64,000 nucleotides of DNA from positions 45,347,598 to 45,411,597 of the forward strand of contig NC_030385.2 of assembly GCF_001625215.2 (NCBI RefSeq). Reading direction: 5' to 3'. Position numbers and translations under genes: made by a program. The stretch is from Daucus carota subsp. sativus (lineage: Eukaryota > Streptophyta > Magnoliopsida > Apiales > Apiaceae). Shown here in pieces: positions 22,062 to 33,700 of this stretch; the first letter of the stretch is position 1, and each line of letters starts with the position of its first letter. Below the pieces are notes generated by a model that did not search any database, had not been told where the DNA came from, and saw only the letters and a program-made list of their open reading frames with translations.

Positions 22062-22530
22062 GGGGAGGGTTCTGGTACAAACTTACAAACTTACAAACTT
22101 TTTTTGTTCAACACATATATAACTTGAGTTCAACATTTTTTTAAAATATTTTGTTGAACGTCGATTAAAATTGTGTTGGAGAATTACATAAACTAATTTT
22201 TCAATGTAAGAACTAAGTTAAACGCATTATATAACCAATATTTATCGTTCTCGACCCTACCCAAACCTCAGAGGTATAGTTTAAGTATCTCTATAAATAT
22301 ATTCAACACAATGATAACTAATGTTCTACACCCAATGTTGAACCCCAGTTATAAATGTGTTGAATGCACGATTTATCTGTGCGTTATTTTTAAAATTATG
22401 ATGTTTTTTCAATAATTTTCAATACAGATACTTTCTATAACTAAGAATTACAAGGTTAGGAAAATAAAAAAATTTGAAATTTTTTTTTGTAAGTTTGTAA
22501 CTTAAAAAAGTTTTTATTTGATCATATCTC
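22062..22530. mobile_element. AGGGGAGGGTTCTGG-type repeat after a (CA)n run
   Basis: It begins AGGGGAGGGTTCTGGTACAA after ACACACACACACAT and contains ACTTACAAACTTACAAACTT; the sequence TTGTAAGTTTGTAACTT near 22,490 forms an inverted partner. Limits are approximate and the family is not known to me. Confidence 0.4.
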
Positions 22531-23160
22531 TATATACATATACATATAAAAATAATAATATCTTAATTTGAAATTGTAGATTTCCTTATAATTTTAATAT
22601 ATGGTCCATGTTTAAAATGTGAATCCAACCGGAATAAAAGTAGTACTACTGCCATTCTGTTGACAGAGGCTATTTCTGTTTCCAAAATAAGAAAAATATA
22701 ACAAGATTGCACACCAAGTGAAGTGCTGCTAACAAGTTTGTACACTAACTCAAGCTTATAATCACTTTTTTTTTATAAGCAGCTTATAATCACTTTAGTT
22801 TGATGGTATATGGATGATAAGTTATCTATGATTGATTCTTGTGTAATAATAGTTGTAAAATGTCCAAAAAAGTAAGGAATGTGTTTAGCCTTCCAGTGAC
22901 ATTGTCCTTGATTATTATCCTATTCTACAAAATATTAATTCTTTACGCATTGTTTTTTTAGAAATTCTAACATTCATCTGATATTAAAAAGAGGATAAAA
23001 AAAATTTTAATTTGGTTTTAAACCAAAACCGAACCATTTCAAATCGAAATCATAATTAAAAACCAAAACCACGCCAATGGTATTTGATTTGGTTTTGGTT
23101 TTTGATTTTAGAAACCGAATAAATATAGTTACGATTGAAACCAAACCACGCTATTCTCTA
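22531..23160. other. Right part of the composite insertion
   Basis: AT-rich sequence. From about 23,010 it becomes rich in AAACCAAAACCGAACC and GGTTTTGGTTTTTGATTT, mirroring the left edge (18,330-18,500) in inverted form. No gene is supported. Confidence 0.4.
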
Positions 23161-24535
23161 GTTTTAGATGTTTAGGTTCGTTCTGTTTTTGCGCTTCTCT
23201 TTTTCTTTTTTTCCAAAGGAGAAAATTCACAGTATTGTTAATTTGTTATACTTGGTCCCGGTTAGTTTGTAGTATTTGAAAAAACCGTACATCTTGAACA
23301 ATAATTAATTGCAGGTCTTGTTTTTATGATTATACTGCATTAAAATTTCTCACTTATTAGAAACCTTAACTATTTTAGTTACTCCTTCCATTCCAAATTA
23401 GATGAACTAGTTGACTTTGAGCACGTAATTTAAGGTGCATTAACCGTCTAATTCTGAAATTTATTTTTTAATTTTTCTTTTGTAAACGAAAATTTCATAT
23501 TTAAAATTTTATTTGAAAAAATAAATTTTTTAAAATAAATAATGTAACTATGCGGTCAATGGACTTTAAAATGCGTGCCCAAAGTCAATGAGCTCATCTA
23601 ATTTGGGATGGAGGGAGTATTATAAATACGTCTGTCAAAAAAAATATTTTACTTTGTTTTCATTTTTATCTGTGGTTATAATTTTTGATAATTTATGTGG
23701 GAATTATTTTCATCATTATATGAACTCACGTGTTATGAATTTATTTTACAACCATATACAACAAAAATAACATCCAATGTAACTGATTGCAATTATTGCT
23801 ATCAATTTTTCGGAAAAAAGTTGCTTTTGGTTTTATTTGATTACAAGTTCGTATAAAAAAATTGCATACAGTTGCTTTTCAATTGCAGTATGTTTCCAAA
23901 TATTTTTTAAAAATAAAAAATTAAGAAAACTATTAATTCTTGGTAAATTCCTAAATTTTGCCTGCATCAACTTTGGAACTACCAATATATAAAGCTTCAT
24001 AATATTGTATTGAACAAAGTAATAAGACAAACAGTATGAAAAAAATTATTATTATAGAAGGAGCTAACATTTTGAGATGGAAGAAGCAATATTTAAAAAC
24101 AATGGGTTAAAACATAAAACCTCAATCCTCGTACCAGGAATTTTGTAACTGGGGATTATCTCCGCATTCCCCATAATATACCAAGAGGATGTATCTACCT
24201 GTTCACAAAATGACCCCTGCAAATGAAGCCATCTACTACTAGTAGATGCAATAGAATCTCTAAAGACCCTGTATCCCAATGTACTGATGCCACCGAAATG
24301 AACTCAGACAAACTGGCAACAAGAAACTCGCTTTGCACAATAATAAATAACCATACACAGAAATAATCACTTTGTCGTCTGTAGGAGAAATAGATGTTCT
24401 GTGAGATTTGAATAGAGACCTAATCGTGTGATACAATGATTCAATACATTGCTCAAATTAAAGGGAATATACAGCATATCCGACTGTACATGAGCATATT
24501 TAGTTTATTATGCTTCATAGTATCCGAACTTCCAA
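23161..24535. repeat. Segmental duplication unit 2, non-coding block
   Basis: It matches 6,520-7,146 in order and orientation, interrupted by a Stowaway element. Positions 24,093-24,535 have no counterpart in unit 1, so they were deleted there or inserted here; I see no element ends. Confidence 0.75.
23380..23619. mobile_element. Stowaway-type MITE
   Basis: A 240-bp element begins TACTCCTTCCATTCCAAATT and ends AATTTGGGATGGAGGGAGTA, long inverted ends with TA at the borders. Unit 1 near 6,640 lacks it, so it is younger than the duplication. Confidence 0.92.
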
Positions 24536-24605
24536 CATCCAAATCAAAGAAAAGAAACAAATAGAGACATTATAAGCCTCGAAAAGACCTATATACTTGC
24601 TGTCT

Positions 24606-26860
24606 CTACAAGAGCTTATCTATGGAAGTGGCAAGTGTTGCTTTAGGAACTGCGCCAATGATTGCATCTATTTTCTCTCCACATTTAAAAATCATGACTG
24701 TTGGGATGCTTCTTATCCCATATCGAGTTGCAACCGAGGGACTCTCATCAGTGTTGACCTTGTAACACTTTAGCTTTCCTGCGTATTCTTTTGCCAGTTC
24801 ATCAATGATAGGATGAATCATGCGACATGGACCACACCATGGAGCCCAAAATTCAACAAGAACCGGAGAATCACACTCGAGGACAAGTGACTGCCATGTT
24901 GCATCAAGGACACTAGGCACTGCATTCCACAGTGGAACAAACATTACTAGGATTCTAAGATCCATTTACAAGCAGAAGTGCTAAGAGCAAAGATAAACCT
25001 TAGTACACGCTAGTTGCTAATGTAGGAAAACAAAAATTAAATTGTGCCAACTCAACCCTGTGGAATGTATAACACTAACATATCTGAATGCATGCTCCAG
25101 ATCACATCATTTTTTTTCCATAAAACATGTGTTGAGCACTGATTTGAGAATTTGGGGTATTTGAGATTGTAGTGTTGCAATTGTACACCCTCATGCAATA
25201 AGTGTGTTAAAAAAACAGGCCTCAGTGGGAGTCTAGGTGCTAGGCAAGTAGTTAGCTTGAAAAAGCTATGATAAAGGGAAAATAAGGAGGTTTTTTAGAA
25301 GACAGGCCTAGGGGGCAAAATAGAAAATCAAATCTAGAGAACAGACAAAATTCTCCAGAAACCTGGAACCACGCACAGGCAGAATTAATAATATTTTTTT
25401 CTTGATCAGAAATATTATTAACATGCATCATATTAATGATCCGATTAATCCTTGATTACCTGATTTAATCTTTTAAGGTACCCAAACTGCCTAAATACGA
25501 CCAAAAGCATTTTAAAACACTGCTCGCAAAGCAAAGTTCCAAGTAACAGAAAAAGTGATACATCAATTCATCCTCGTACACCAATCCTGATATTCTAGTC
25601 ATCCATAATTTCTTTTAGCCAAAGACCCATCTATAGTTGCATTAAGCCAAATAAATCAAATAATCCAATCCTTACTACTCAATTAAGAATCAGTAGAAGT
25701 GCACAAAATCACATTTTAGTCAAAACCATACATAAAAAATGTCAGTGGCAAAACCGACGACTTGGAGGCCAACATTACAACATTTTGTAACATCACGGAT
25801 AACATTGCTAGAAGGCGACAACTTAGAAGGTCATGTCAGTATCCAAGTCCCTGACTTGGAAAACACAACAAAACTTCCTCATTAAACAAAACAATATAAG
25901 TTAGCTATACTGTACATTTAGCTGAGTAAGTTTTCAATTACGCCCACATTATATCACCAAATTGACTATAAACTAATAACTTATGTTGTGTTTGGTTGGG
26001 GTGAATGAAAATGGAGGGTATGGAATGAAAGTTGAACTATAAATTAGTTGAATGTTTAATAATTCCATTTCTTCCATCATTCCATTCTTATCACCCTTGA
26101 CTAGAGCTCAAACCCTCCACTTTGTGAAGGAATGCTCCATTCCTTGTCATACCCAAATCTTATCATACAAAATTTACACTAGCTCATATTTTTTCAAAGT
26201 CCTCCATCCTAAACTTTATATTTCCTTTTATTTTCATTCATCCCATTCCATTCCATTCCATCACTCAAACCAAACACAACATTAATCTCCCCTGGCTGCT
26301 ACACTTAAACCTCAATATACGAATACCCTTGGCAATGGATAATTTTGTTCATTTATCAACTTAAAAAATACACCGTGCCTATTACACCGGGTCATGGAAC
26401 CGGAATACATTATTCATTTGAAAAGGTTGTATACTTATACTTACTGAAATTTCATTCATCATTTATCAATAATAGATGCTTTTACCATAATTTTACAGCA
26501 TTATCAGCCAATAGTATCGCATATCGAGATAAACAGACAGATGAATAACATACATTTCCGCAATTAGATAATTTAAAGCCTCAATTAGAATATCAAATTC
26601 ATATACAAAGATAGATTGTGAAGAGTCTAACCAACAACAGCAGTGTCCTGAGCCTCGCTGACGATACGACCAGCACGACTAACGAGCCTCGAGCTAGTAC
26701 TCACCGATCCAGTGACTCGTACGGACTGAATCTTTAGTCCTCTGGATTGAGGCAATTTAATTGAGCTCCGGTGACCGGAGAGCGAACAGACGGACGGAGA
26801 AGAAATCGCCGGAAAAGTAGAGGCGCGGGGGATAGCTAGGGTTTCCAAAACAGCCGCCAT
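24606..26860 (-). CDS. Chloroplast thioredoxin m-type (TRX-m, M4-like)
   Basis: Two exons: 26,632-26,860 (ATG at 26,860) and 24,606-24,919, giving 180 aa. The intron of 1.7 kb splits a Val codon (GTT G|TG). Exon 1 is a typical Ser/Arg-rich chloroplast transit peptide ending near EAQDTAVV. Exon 2 is the thioredoxin fold with [14 protein letters not shown] (WCGPC at about residues 104-108), [20 protein letters not shown] (with the cis-Pro IPT) and [11 protein letters not shown]-type thioredoxins reduce stromal targets with electrons from ferredoxin-thioredoxin reductase. This is the only complete copy; the unit 1 copy is a fragment. A Tourist-like MITE lies in the intron. Confidence 0.95.
25984..26281. 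mobile_element. Tourist-like MITE in the TRX-m intron
   Basis: A 298-bp element with ends TGTTGTGTTTGGTT and AACCAAACACAACA, flanked by TTA (25,981-25,983 and 26,282-26,284). Confidence 0.9.
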
Positions 26861-26861
26861 G

Positions 26862-26932
26862 GAGAGAGAGAGAGATGTGGCTGTGAAGAGTTTGTTTTGG
26901 GGAGAGAGAGAGAGATAAGAGTGAGTGAGAGA
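26862..26932. repeat. GA/CT-rich tract in the TRX-m 5' UTR
   Basis: Two GAGAGAGA runs directly upstream of the TRX-m start codon; on the sense strand this is a CT-rich leader, common in plant chloroplast-protein genes. Confidence 0.75.
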
Positions 26933-26975
26933 GACCGATCGGTGTGTGTGTCTGTAATGAGATTGGTGAATACAA

Positions 26976-27639
26976 CTAACGAAATGGCCTAATTACGAGT
27001 AAGTTACTACTTCTACTCTTTGTATTTTTCTGTTACTCACTTGTTCCGCACTTGCCTTTTGGCTGCACGCTATGATTTCCTTTTTGGTAAATTTATTTAA
27101 TTTTTTTGAGATTTCGATAATTTTTAACAAGTTTCTGAAGTTAACTAAAAACTATGGAAAGAAAGAAAGAAAGAGTTTCACTGCTTTTTTAATTAAAGAT
27201 ATTTATAACGGTTATAATTTTACAAATTTCCAATCTTACTTCTTACAAATTTGATAAATAATATTTAAATATGATGACCAGGTTATTAATGAACACGAAG
27301 AAATTATAATATAATATAATTTCAAATAAAGTGATACAGCTTCATGAAATACTAGTAATAAATGTGCAAGTTTAAAAAAAATTGAAACAAACTAAAACAT
27401 TCTTTCTCAATCCAAAATTCAAAATTTAGGCACTAAAATTTTGTAAGTATTGAACTATACAAGTTCAGCGAGATAACTAATTATAAGATTTGATGGATCA
27501 AAACTTTTACTTAATTTCATAATTTTAACAAATCAAGTCCAATTAAGATATCATAATCACACAAGTTAATTTCACGACTCGTTAAAATCACAAATATCTG
27601 ATAACCATATCATACATTCTTCATTGATCATCCCACTTA
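26976..27639. other. TRX-m upstream spacer
   Basis: Contains the presumed TRX-m promoter and AT-rich spacer. No element or gene is supported. Confidence 0.35.
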
Positions 27640-28248
27640 GGGGCCATTTGATAACGCATGAATGAGAAGATTTAACTGGACGAGAGGGAGAGAGAGTCGT
27701 CTAGATCATTTGTTTGGTTTTTTTACGTTCTGGACGAACCAAAATTCAGCTGGACGAATGGGCTTCACAATTCTATCTGAACGGTTCGGTATGCCACTGA
27801 TGCATCTTTCCCATAGGGTACGTGTTATTTCTAAGTTCATTATAAATGTGTTATATCAGTGTTTAGTTAATGAAATCAATTTAATAGAATAAATTTTAAA
27901 AAAAAAGATATGAACTTATCTAATTATTATTCCCATTAAAAATGATTTTTTATTTATATTAGTTAATATCTTTATTCATATTTAATATTAATTATAAGAC
28001 TTATAATTAACAGAGAGGTATAATAAAATCTTTTTAAATTATTAATTATTTCAAGATTATGAAGTGATTATAATTTATTTTTAGATTAAAATTTATTATA
28101 TGTTTAGTATATAATTTAAAAGTTTTCATCCATCCAGAAAAATATTGTTCAGATCAGTCAAATGACTCACATGAATGGTTCAAAAACTCGAATGATCCAG
28201 AAATTTATGTCGTTCAGAAAATATTGTTCAGATTTATCAAATGACCCC
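27640..28248. mobile_element. Tourist-like (PIF/Harbinger) MITE
   Basis: A 609-bp element begins GGGGCCATTTGATAA and ends TTATCAAATGACCCC, flanked by TTA (27,637-27,639 and 28,249-28,251). Imperfect subterminal repeats containing GTTCAGA are visible near the right end. Confidence 0.9.
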
Positions 28249-28251
28249 TTA

Positions 28252-29160
28252 GACTCTCGTGAACATGACTACAAGATCTTAACAAAAATGACGCATTTTC
28301 TCTCCTCTTTTCGTATACACAATAATTTATTTGGCATAGGCTGTTATTGTGAATCATTTAACAGTTGATGTTCTGCCTTCATAGGAATGCCAGGACACAC
28401 AACGGAATAAATCAACCACTAATCAACACCATGATAACTCCATTGCTAGGTAAATACCGTTCAAGTCATGACGGGACATCAAATTTGAGAGGGAAGAAGT
28501 AAATTTAACCATCAAAGCTTCCCTCACATAACAGTGTCCGGCCAAGATCTTCAGCAGCAGCAATTAAATTCCTCTCAAAACTAAATACGAGCAAAATCAG
28601 CTACGAACTTTTCCTAACTGGCAAAGGAAATTTGACATTTCTCCGCCAACATTCAAATTTGAGAGCAAATAAAAATGAAAAAAGAAAAACAACGATTTCT
28701 TTCATGAATGCCAGCAAGTGCCTCAATACATCAAATTTTTGTACAGACACCATTGCATTGCCAGGATGAACTATAGCTACAATCTCATCATAAACATGTA
28801 AGGGAAAATGAGATTCTGATACCGAAATTTTATTCTGATTAACCAAGTTAGATAGGAGCGGGGATGGGAATCGAAACGAGGTATATGTGAATGAGTATCG
28901 TGAAAGTGTGGAAAGAACGATTTATCCATCATGAATTCTCATTTCATACCACAAAATGGCTAATTCAAACCAGAATTGATATAATTAAAAACTTCTTAAA
29001 AATTATTATCAAAACTAAACAAAAAATGTTCAAAAACTTCTTAAAATTTATTTTGTAATAGCAAAAACTAACAAAAGAAAGTAGGCCAGACAAAACCTAC
29101 CTAATTCAATCTCTCATCAAACACAATCCATATAAGTTTTAATTTAATCTATAAAAAAAA
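28252..29160. other. Spacer downstream of the acidic-protein gene
   Basis: AT-rich. An 81-codon minus-strand frame (28,601-28,846) shows no recognisable motif. The part next to 29,160 is presumably the 3' UTR of the neighbouring gene. Confidence 0.35.
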
Positions 29161-29562
29161 TCACTTCCTCTTCTTGTAAACAGGATCTTCATCTTCATCG
29201 TCATCATCATCCACGCAATCTTCACCGTCCATTTCATCAAACTCCTCTTCATCCTCCTCCTCGAACTCATCGCTCTCGTCCTCAAAATCGTCCTCATTGA
29301 ACTCATCATCAATCTTCACCGCGCGTCCACGCGTCAACAACGCCGCCAGATTGACCTGATTGCGAATCACCGCTGCGACGTCGTTTCGGAGAGGTGAATT
29401 CGGGGTTTTAGTTTCGAAGACACGAAGCTTCGATGGAGATTCAGAGGCGGTTTCGATTGAATCCGCGGTGGCGATTGGATTGAGATGGAGATGAATTAAG
29501 CTTCTGAGCGGAACGTTCTTGCTGAATCTCAAACACTTGGAGATCGCCATGGGAGTCGTCAT
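29161..29562 (-). CDS. Small protein with acidic C-terminal tail, unknown function
   Basis: A single-exon frame of 133 codons (ATG at 29,562) with even base composition unlike the AT-rich flanks. Residues 1-30 are basic and amphipathic (KCLRFSKNVPLRSLIHLHLN), suggesting a mitochondrial or plastid presequence. Residues about 80-130 are almost wholly Asp/Glu (EEDEEEFDEMDGEDCVDDDD), ending in YKKRK. A telo-box lies about 55 bases upstream, typical of translation or organelle-biogenesis genes. I do not recognise the family. Acidic proteins of this kind are often automatically named after low-complexity matches, which should not be trusted. Confidence 0.7.
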   Translation of the reverse strand: MTTPMAISKCLRFSKNVPLRSLIHLHLNPIATADSIETASESPSKLRVFETKTPNSPLRNDVAAVIRNQVNLAALLTRGRAVKIDDEFNEDDFEDESDEFEEEDEEEFDEMDGEDCVDDDDDEDEDPVYKKRK

Positions 29563-29616
29563 TTCTAGAGCTCTAGGTGGCGTTTGTTTTGTGGTTACTT
29601 ATAGTGTAAAGAGAGG

Positions 29617-29628
29617 GGTTTAGGGTTT
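29617..29628 (-). promoter_or_regulatory. Telo-box in the promoter of the acidic-protein gene
   Basis: The minus strand reads AAACCCTAAACC, followed by further CTAAAACC upstream, within 60-80 bases of the start codon. Confidence 0.55.
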
Positions 29629-29729
29629 TAGAGTGCGCCCAACTTCGTGTCCCATACGGTAAAAATTTAGTACTGTAATTAACACTCAGATGGATTTTGT
29701 TGGGGGTAATAAAATATCTAGTCCGAATA

Positions 29730-29834
29730 TAATTTCACAAATTATTATATAATTTAATTATATATATATATTTTAAAATACGTATTGAGCAGAAAAATTA
29801 TAAAGAAATAAATTAGAGGGACGAAGGGACTACT
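29730..29834. mobile_element. Stowaway-like MITE fragment
   Basis: The right end GAGGGACGAAGGGACTA matches the Stowaway terminal repeat, preceded by TTAAAATACGTATTGAG, a usual internal string. The left end is lost. Confidence 0.55.
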
Positions 29835-30726
29835 TAAATTTATTTATTTTGTCATAAGAGGCTACTTAATTTGAAAACATTTAAAATTTAAAATCGAAAA
29901 TGATTTTAAAATCATAGACTTTTAGGTTTTGAATTGCTGTTGCAGAAAGTAAACTCAGCTTATTTATGAAAAGTAATTATGAAAAATAATTCGTCAAAAT
30001 CATTATTCTTTTATGTTCTACCTATTAATATAAAAACATTACCTACTAATTTTCTATTTCTCTATTTCTGTAATAACACTTTTTTACCTTTTTTGCTAAC
30101 ACTTTTTTCCAATATTACAACAATTTAAAACATATATTCCAAACTGACCCCTAATCTAATTACACAATCACTTTGCTTTACAATATAAATTGATGACTAC
30201 CTCATCGTATGAATCAGATACTTCCACCGGCAAGTCACGTTGATGAATATATATATTCATGAACTCAAACATATACCTGAGAGAAAAAAACACCATAGCA
30301 TAACTAACAAACAATGAAGCTGCATGTGATATCAATTCATGTCTACATATTTACATCAAACTTCTACCAAGAGTCCAAGAGAAAAGTGAACATAAGAACT
30401 ACAAAGATATTAGAAGTTCATGTTGCAACTAATGATAGCTACCCTGATAACAGATTGAGCAAGAGATAATCATAGAACAGAAAGGAAATATATGTTTAAG
30501 AAAAACTGGAAACCTAAACAGAAAAAATGAACATGGAACACGAAGAAAATATAATAGAACCAGTTTCATCCATATGATAATGTCATTTAAAAACAAAAGC
30601 ATCCCAAGATACTCTCTACGGTTTTGGTCTTGTGCTGAACCCGTCAAAACACAAAACTATAGATGACATAATTAACTTAAAGGTTGCACAATAAAATATC
30701 AAAGTCTCCCCTAGTCCCCTTCTAAT
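29835..30726. other. Spacer and UBC25 3' flank
   Basis: AT-rich sequence between the acidic-protein promoter and the E2 stop codon. A 72-codon frame near 30,429-30,647 has no recognisable feature. Confidence 0.35.
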
Positions 30727-33700
30727 TTATGAAAAATAGTTCGGCGTCTTGAGGGCAGGAGACATATGTCTGTGACCTGACTGCCTGAATCCTGTCTGGC
30801 TGTTTCCCGTCTGTGAAGGTGGAATGAATTGTTCACAGTCCTTCACGCCAATTTGTGTAAATGCGTCTACAAGTGGTTTTAAGTAAGCACCCAAAGTTGC
30901 CTTGAAATTCTGTGAACAACTCTTGTCTCCTTCATCGACATCCTGAACACCACCTTTCACAAGACAACCAACTTGAGCTCCATCCATGTAAGCTTTACAT
31001 GCCACCAAAACATCCAGTGCACACTTGAAAAAGTGCCCCACCACAAAATCTTCAAAATGCTGGATCATGAAAAGATATTGAAAAGTTTAAAAGCCAATCC
31101 CAAAATTTACATAAATTGAATTAAAAGCCAAATTTGATGTAAATGATAAGCAATACAGGCCATAGTAACACATTTTAGCCACTCTAGTAGCAATAGTATA
31201 TCTAACCAGGTCATATCAGGTATCTCCTGACAAAAAACCAGAGCAAAGTGAAACATTTACAAAAGCAAAAGCTAAACAACAATTTCATATAAATAATAAA
31301 GCTTTACGTGAAAACATTAGTGTGGCAGCATACTTAAAATTCATCTACGTCTCAAAATTAAAACGTTCACTGCCCCACAATTGTCACAGGATATCAATTA
31401 AAATTAGTGAAGTTGGGTGTTATCATAAAGTATAGCTTGTAGGAAGAAAAATCACAGGATATAACTGTAATATGGTTAAAACTATTTGATACTTCATTTC
31501 TTAACCTAAAAGAACGAGACACTTCTACCTTTGGTTGCTTCTTCAGGGTAAACACCATAGTTTTCAAGGAGAGGATAAAAGTGGACTCGTTATAGTGTTG
31601 TGAGCTCTTTTCCCCATGTGGCGTGCCGCTTAAACGATCATATGCAGGTTCGTTGAAGTATGGTTTCGCATTCAGTATTAGACCTTGTATGGAAACCAGA
31701 ACTTGGAGCATAGTTGACAAATTGGGGATCCACATCTCTTTCTGGCTACCACTCCAGGTGTTGAGAAGACTCAGGCATACTTTTCCATTATTGTACAGAT
31801 TTGGATTGAGTCTGAGACCACGTGAGTGGTAGTACACATGCTGAAAAAGTAATTCTTGGTGATTAGGTCAATGCCAGCATTACATATTACATACTTAGTA
31901 AATTTGCAATAAATACATTCAAGTAATAGATGCATACTGGTGGCACATGAGGATAATTGTCAGGAAATAACACATCAAAGAAGAAAAGGCCATCATGGTA
32001 GGGAGTCCCCTCTGCTCCTATAATTACAGCTCTCAGAAGATCCATTCTTGATTCATAAGCCCTAACAAATATAGTATCTGGACAGAAAAAACACATCAAG
32101 CCATGATTGTAAATTAGATGACCTAAATTATCACTGCAAGCTTTTATCAGATACAGAAAAGATACATGTATCTCAGAATCCAGAAAAACTAACCTGGTAA
32201 ATCCTTCTCCAGAATCTTCCATTCCTCCTGTATTTTCTTTGCCCAGCTCTTTGATGGCTGCAATAAGAAAAAAATGATTTATTTACTTGAGGGGACCTAT
32301 AATAAGAAAAGAACACTCCCAAAAGAATCTTTCAAACTTTTACCTGCTTCGATGAAGATCCATTATGCACGTAATGATGATCAGAAGGATCTTGGACAAC
32401 GTCAAATTTTTTAAATTGATGTAATTTCATGAGAATCTCATCTCTATTGACATGCTTATCTGTAACATTCTGTTGAGATGAATTAGATGGACAATCTAAG
32501 AATGTAGCATCCTTTTGGCTTCCCGAAGATGAACCTAATGGAACCCCCAAATCTGTGGCATTCGTTTGAATTGTAAAGGAATCCTGCAGGAATGGATCAT
32601 ACGCTACTCCATCGAAAGACATATGTTCACTAAGAAATGGATTATAATGGGTGGGATAATTTGGAGGAACCATTACGTACATACTGTTGTCATGTTTATA
32701 CCAGCTGCTGGTGACTGGGGACGCCTCAGAAGCATTAGGAATATAAGGATTCCTAGCTATATGCTTAGTCTTTTTACGAAGAATGTTATCACCGCGAAAG
32801 GCTGCCTTGGCTTCAATATACTGCTGGTTCAAAGAACCTGGTGGTTTATGTGGACCATGACTACTTGCAAGACCAAAGGGTGTAGATTTGTTAACAAAGC
32901 CCCAACCACCACTACTTTGCGCTTTATGCTGGAAGTACTTTGAAGAAGCTATATTTTTCTTGCTCTGAGCATTCTCAATGGTAGACCACGATGAAGACAA
33001 CCCTGCCTTATGGGGGTGACTGACTCCTTGGACTGGGGTTTCCATCCCTAGAGTATTTGTAGTGGGCATCCTTCCCCAAGGGTCTAAAGACCACAGGGAA
33101 TGTGATGCCTCCATTTCTGGAAGGATAACACCGGGGCTGGGCTGTGGTTTTGGATTTGACAGGGCTGGGTTTTTAGTGGCACCGACATTAATTTTATTTT
33201 GAGCAGGACCGGGGAACCAAGAAACAGGAGCCTCAACACCAGGTGGAATGTCAATATTATCAAAATGGGATTGTAAAATTTCATATTCATCCTCATACAT
33301 CTGATTGTCATCGAACACATGTGCACCATCAGGGTACATATCCACATAATCATCATCAAGGAATGAAAGATCACATGCAAAACCTTCTAAATTAACTACA
33401 CTATGTGATCCAGGAGCAGAGTTCTTCTTTGAAGATTGACCCCCGTCCCCATCAATTCCTAAGGAATTGTTCGTTATAGCTCCCTTGAATTGAGGAAGAG
33501 AAAGAACAACTTTAATAATTGCTTCACAACATGGAAAAAAATATAGATCTAATAGTATTAACAATCACCTCAAAGTTCAAAATACACGTTTCATAAACAA
33601 AACAAATTACCTTGCCTTTGTAGTTTGTACCAATCCCTTCAGTAAGCATAACATTGCAACTATTTTCATCCATATCAACATCAATTATTTCTTGATCCAC

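Larger units (their letters stand above)
18319..23160. mobile_element. Composite hAT-like insertion (4.8 kb) with nested elements
   Basis: The PPR-flank copy is interrupted between GTTTTAGG (18,311-18,318) and GTTTTAGA (23,161-23,168), an eight-base near-perfect target duplication as hAT elements make. The ends are weak inverted repeats (TAAGGATAGAGC and GCTATTCTCTA), and both edges are rich in ACCGAACC/GGTTTTGGTT strings. Inside lie a (TA)n run, an AGGGGAGG-type element, a Helitron that itself contains a hAT MITE, a family of short repeats, a PIF MITE and another AGGGGAGGG-type element. No transposase frame is seen. Confidence 0.6.

Noticed and set aside
28601-28846. 81-codon minus-strand frame as a gene
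   Set aside because: No recognisable motif, the C-terminal half is low-complexity hydrophobic, and there are no splice partners that lead to a protein family.
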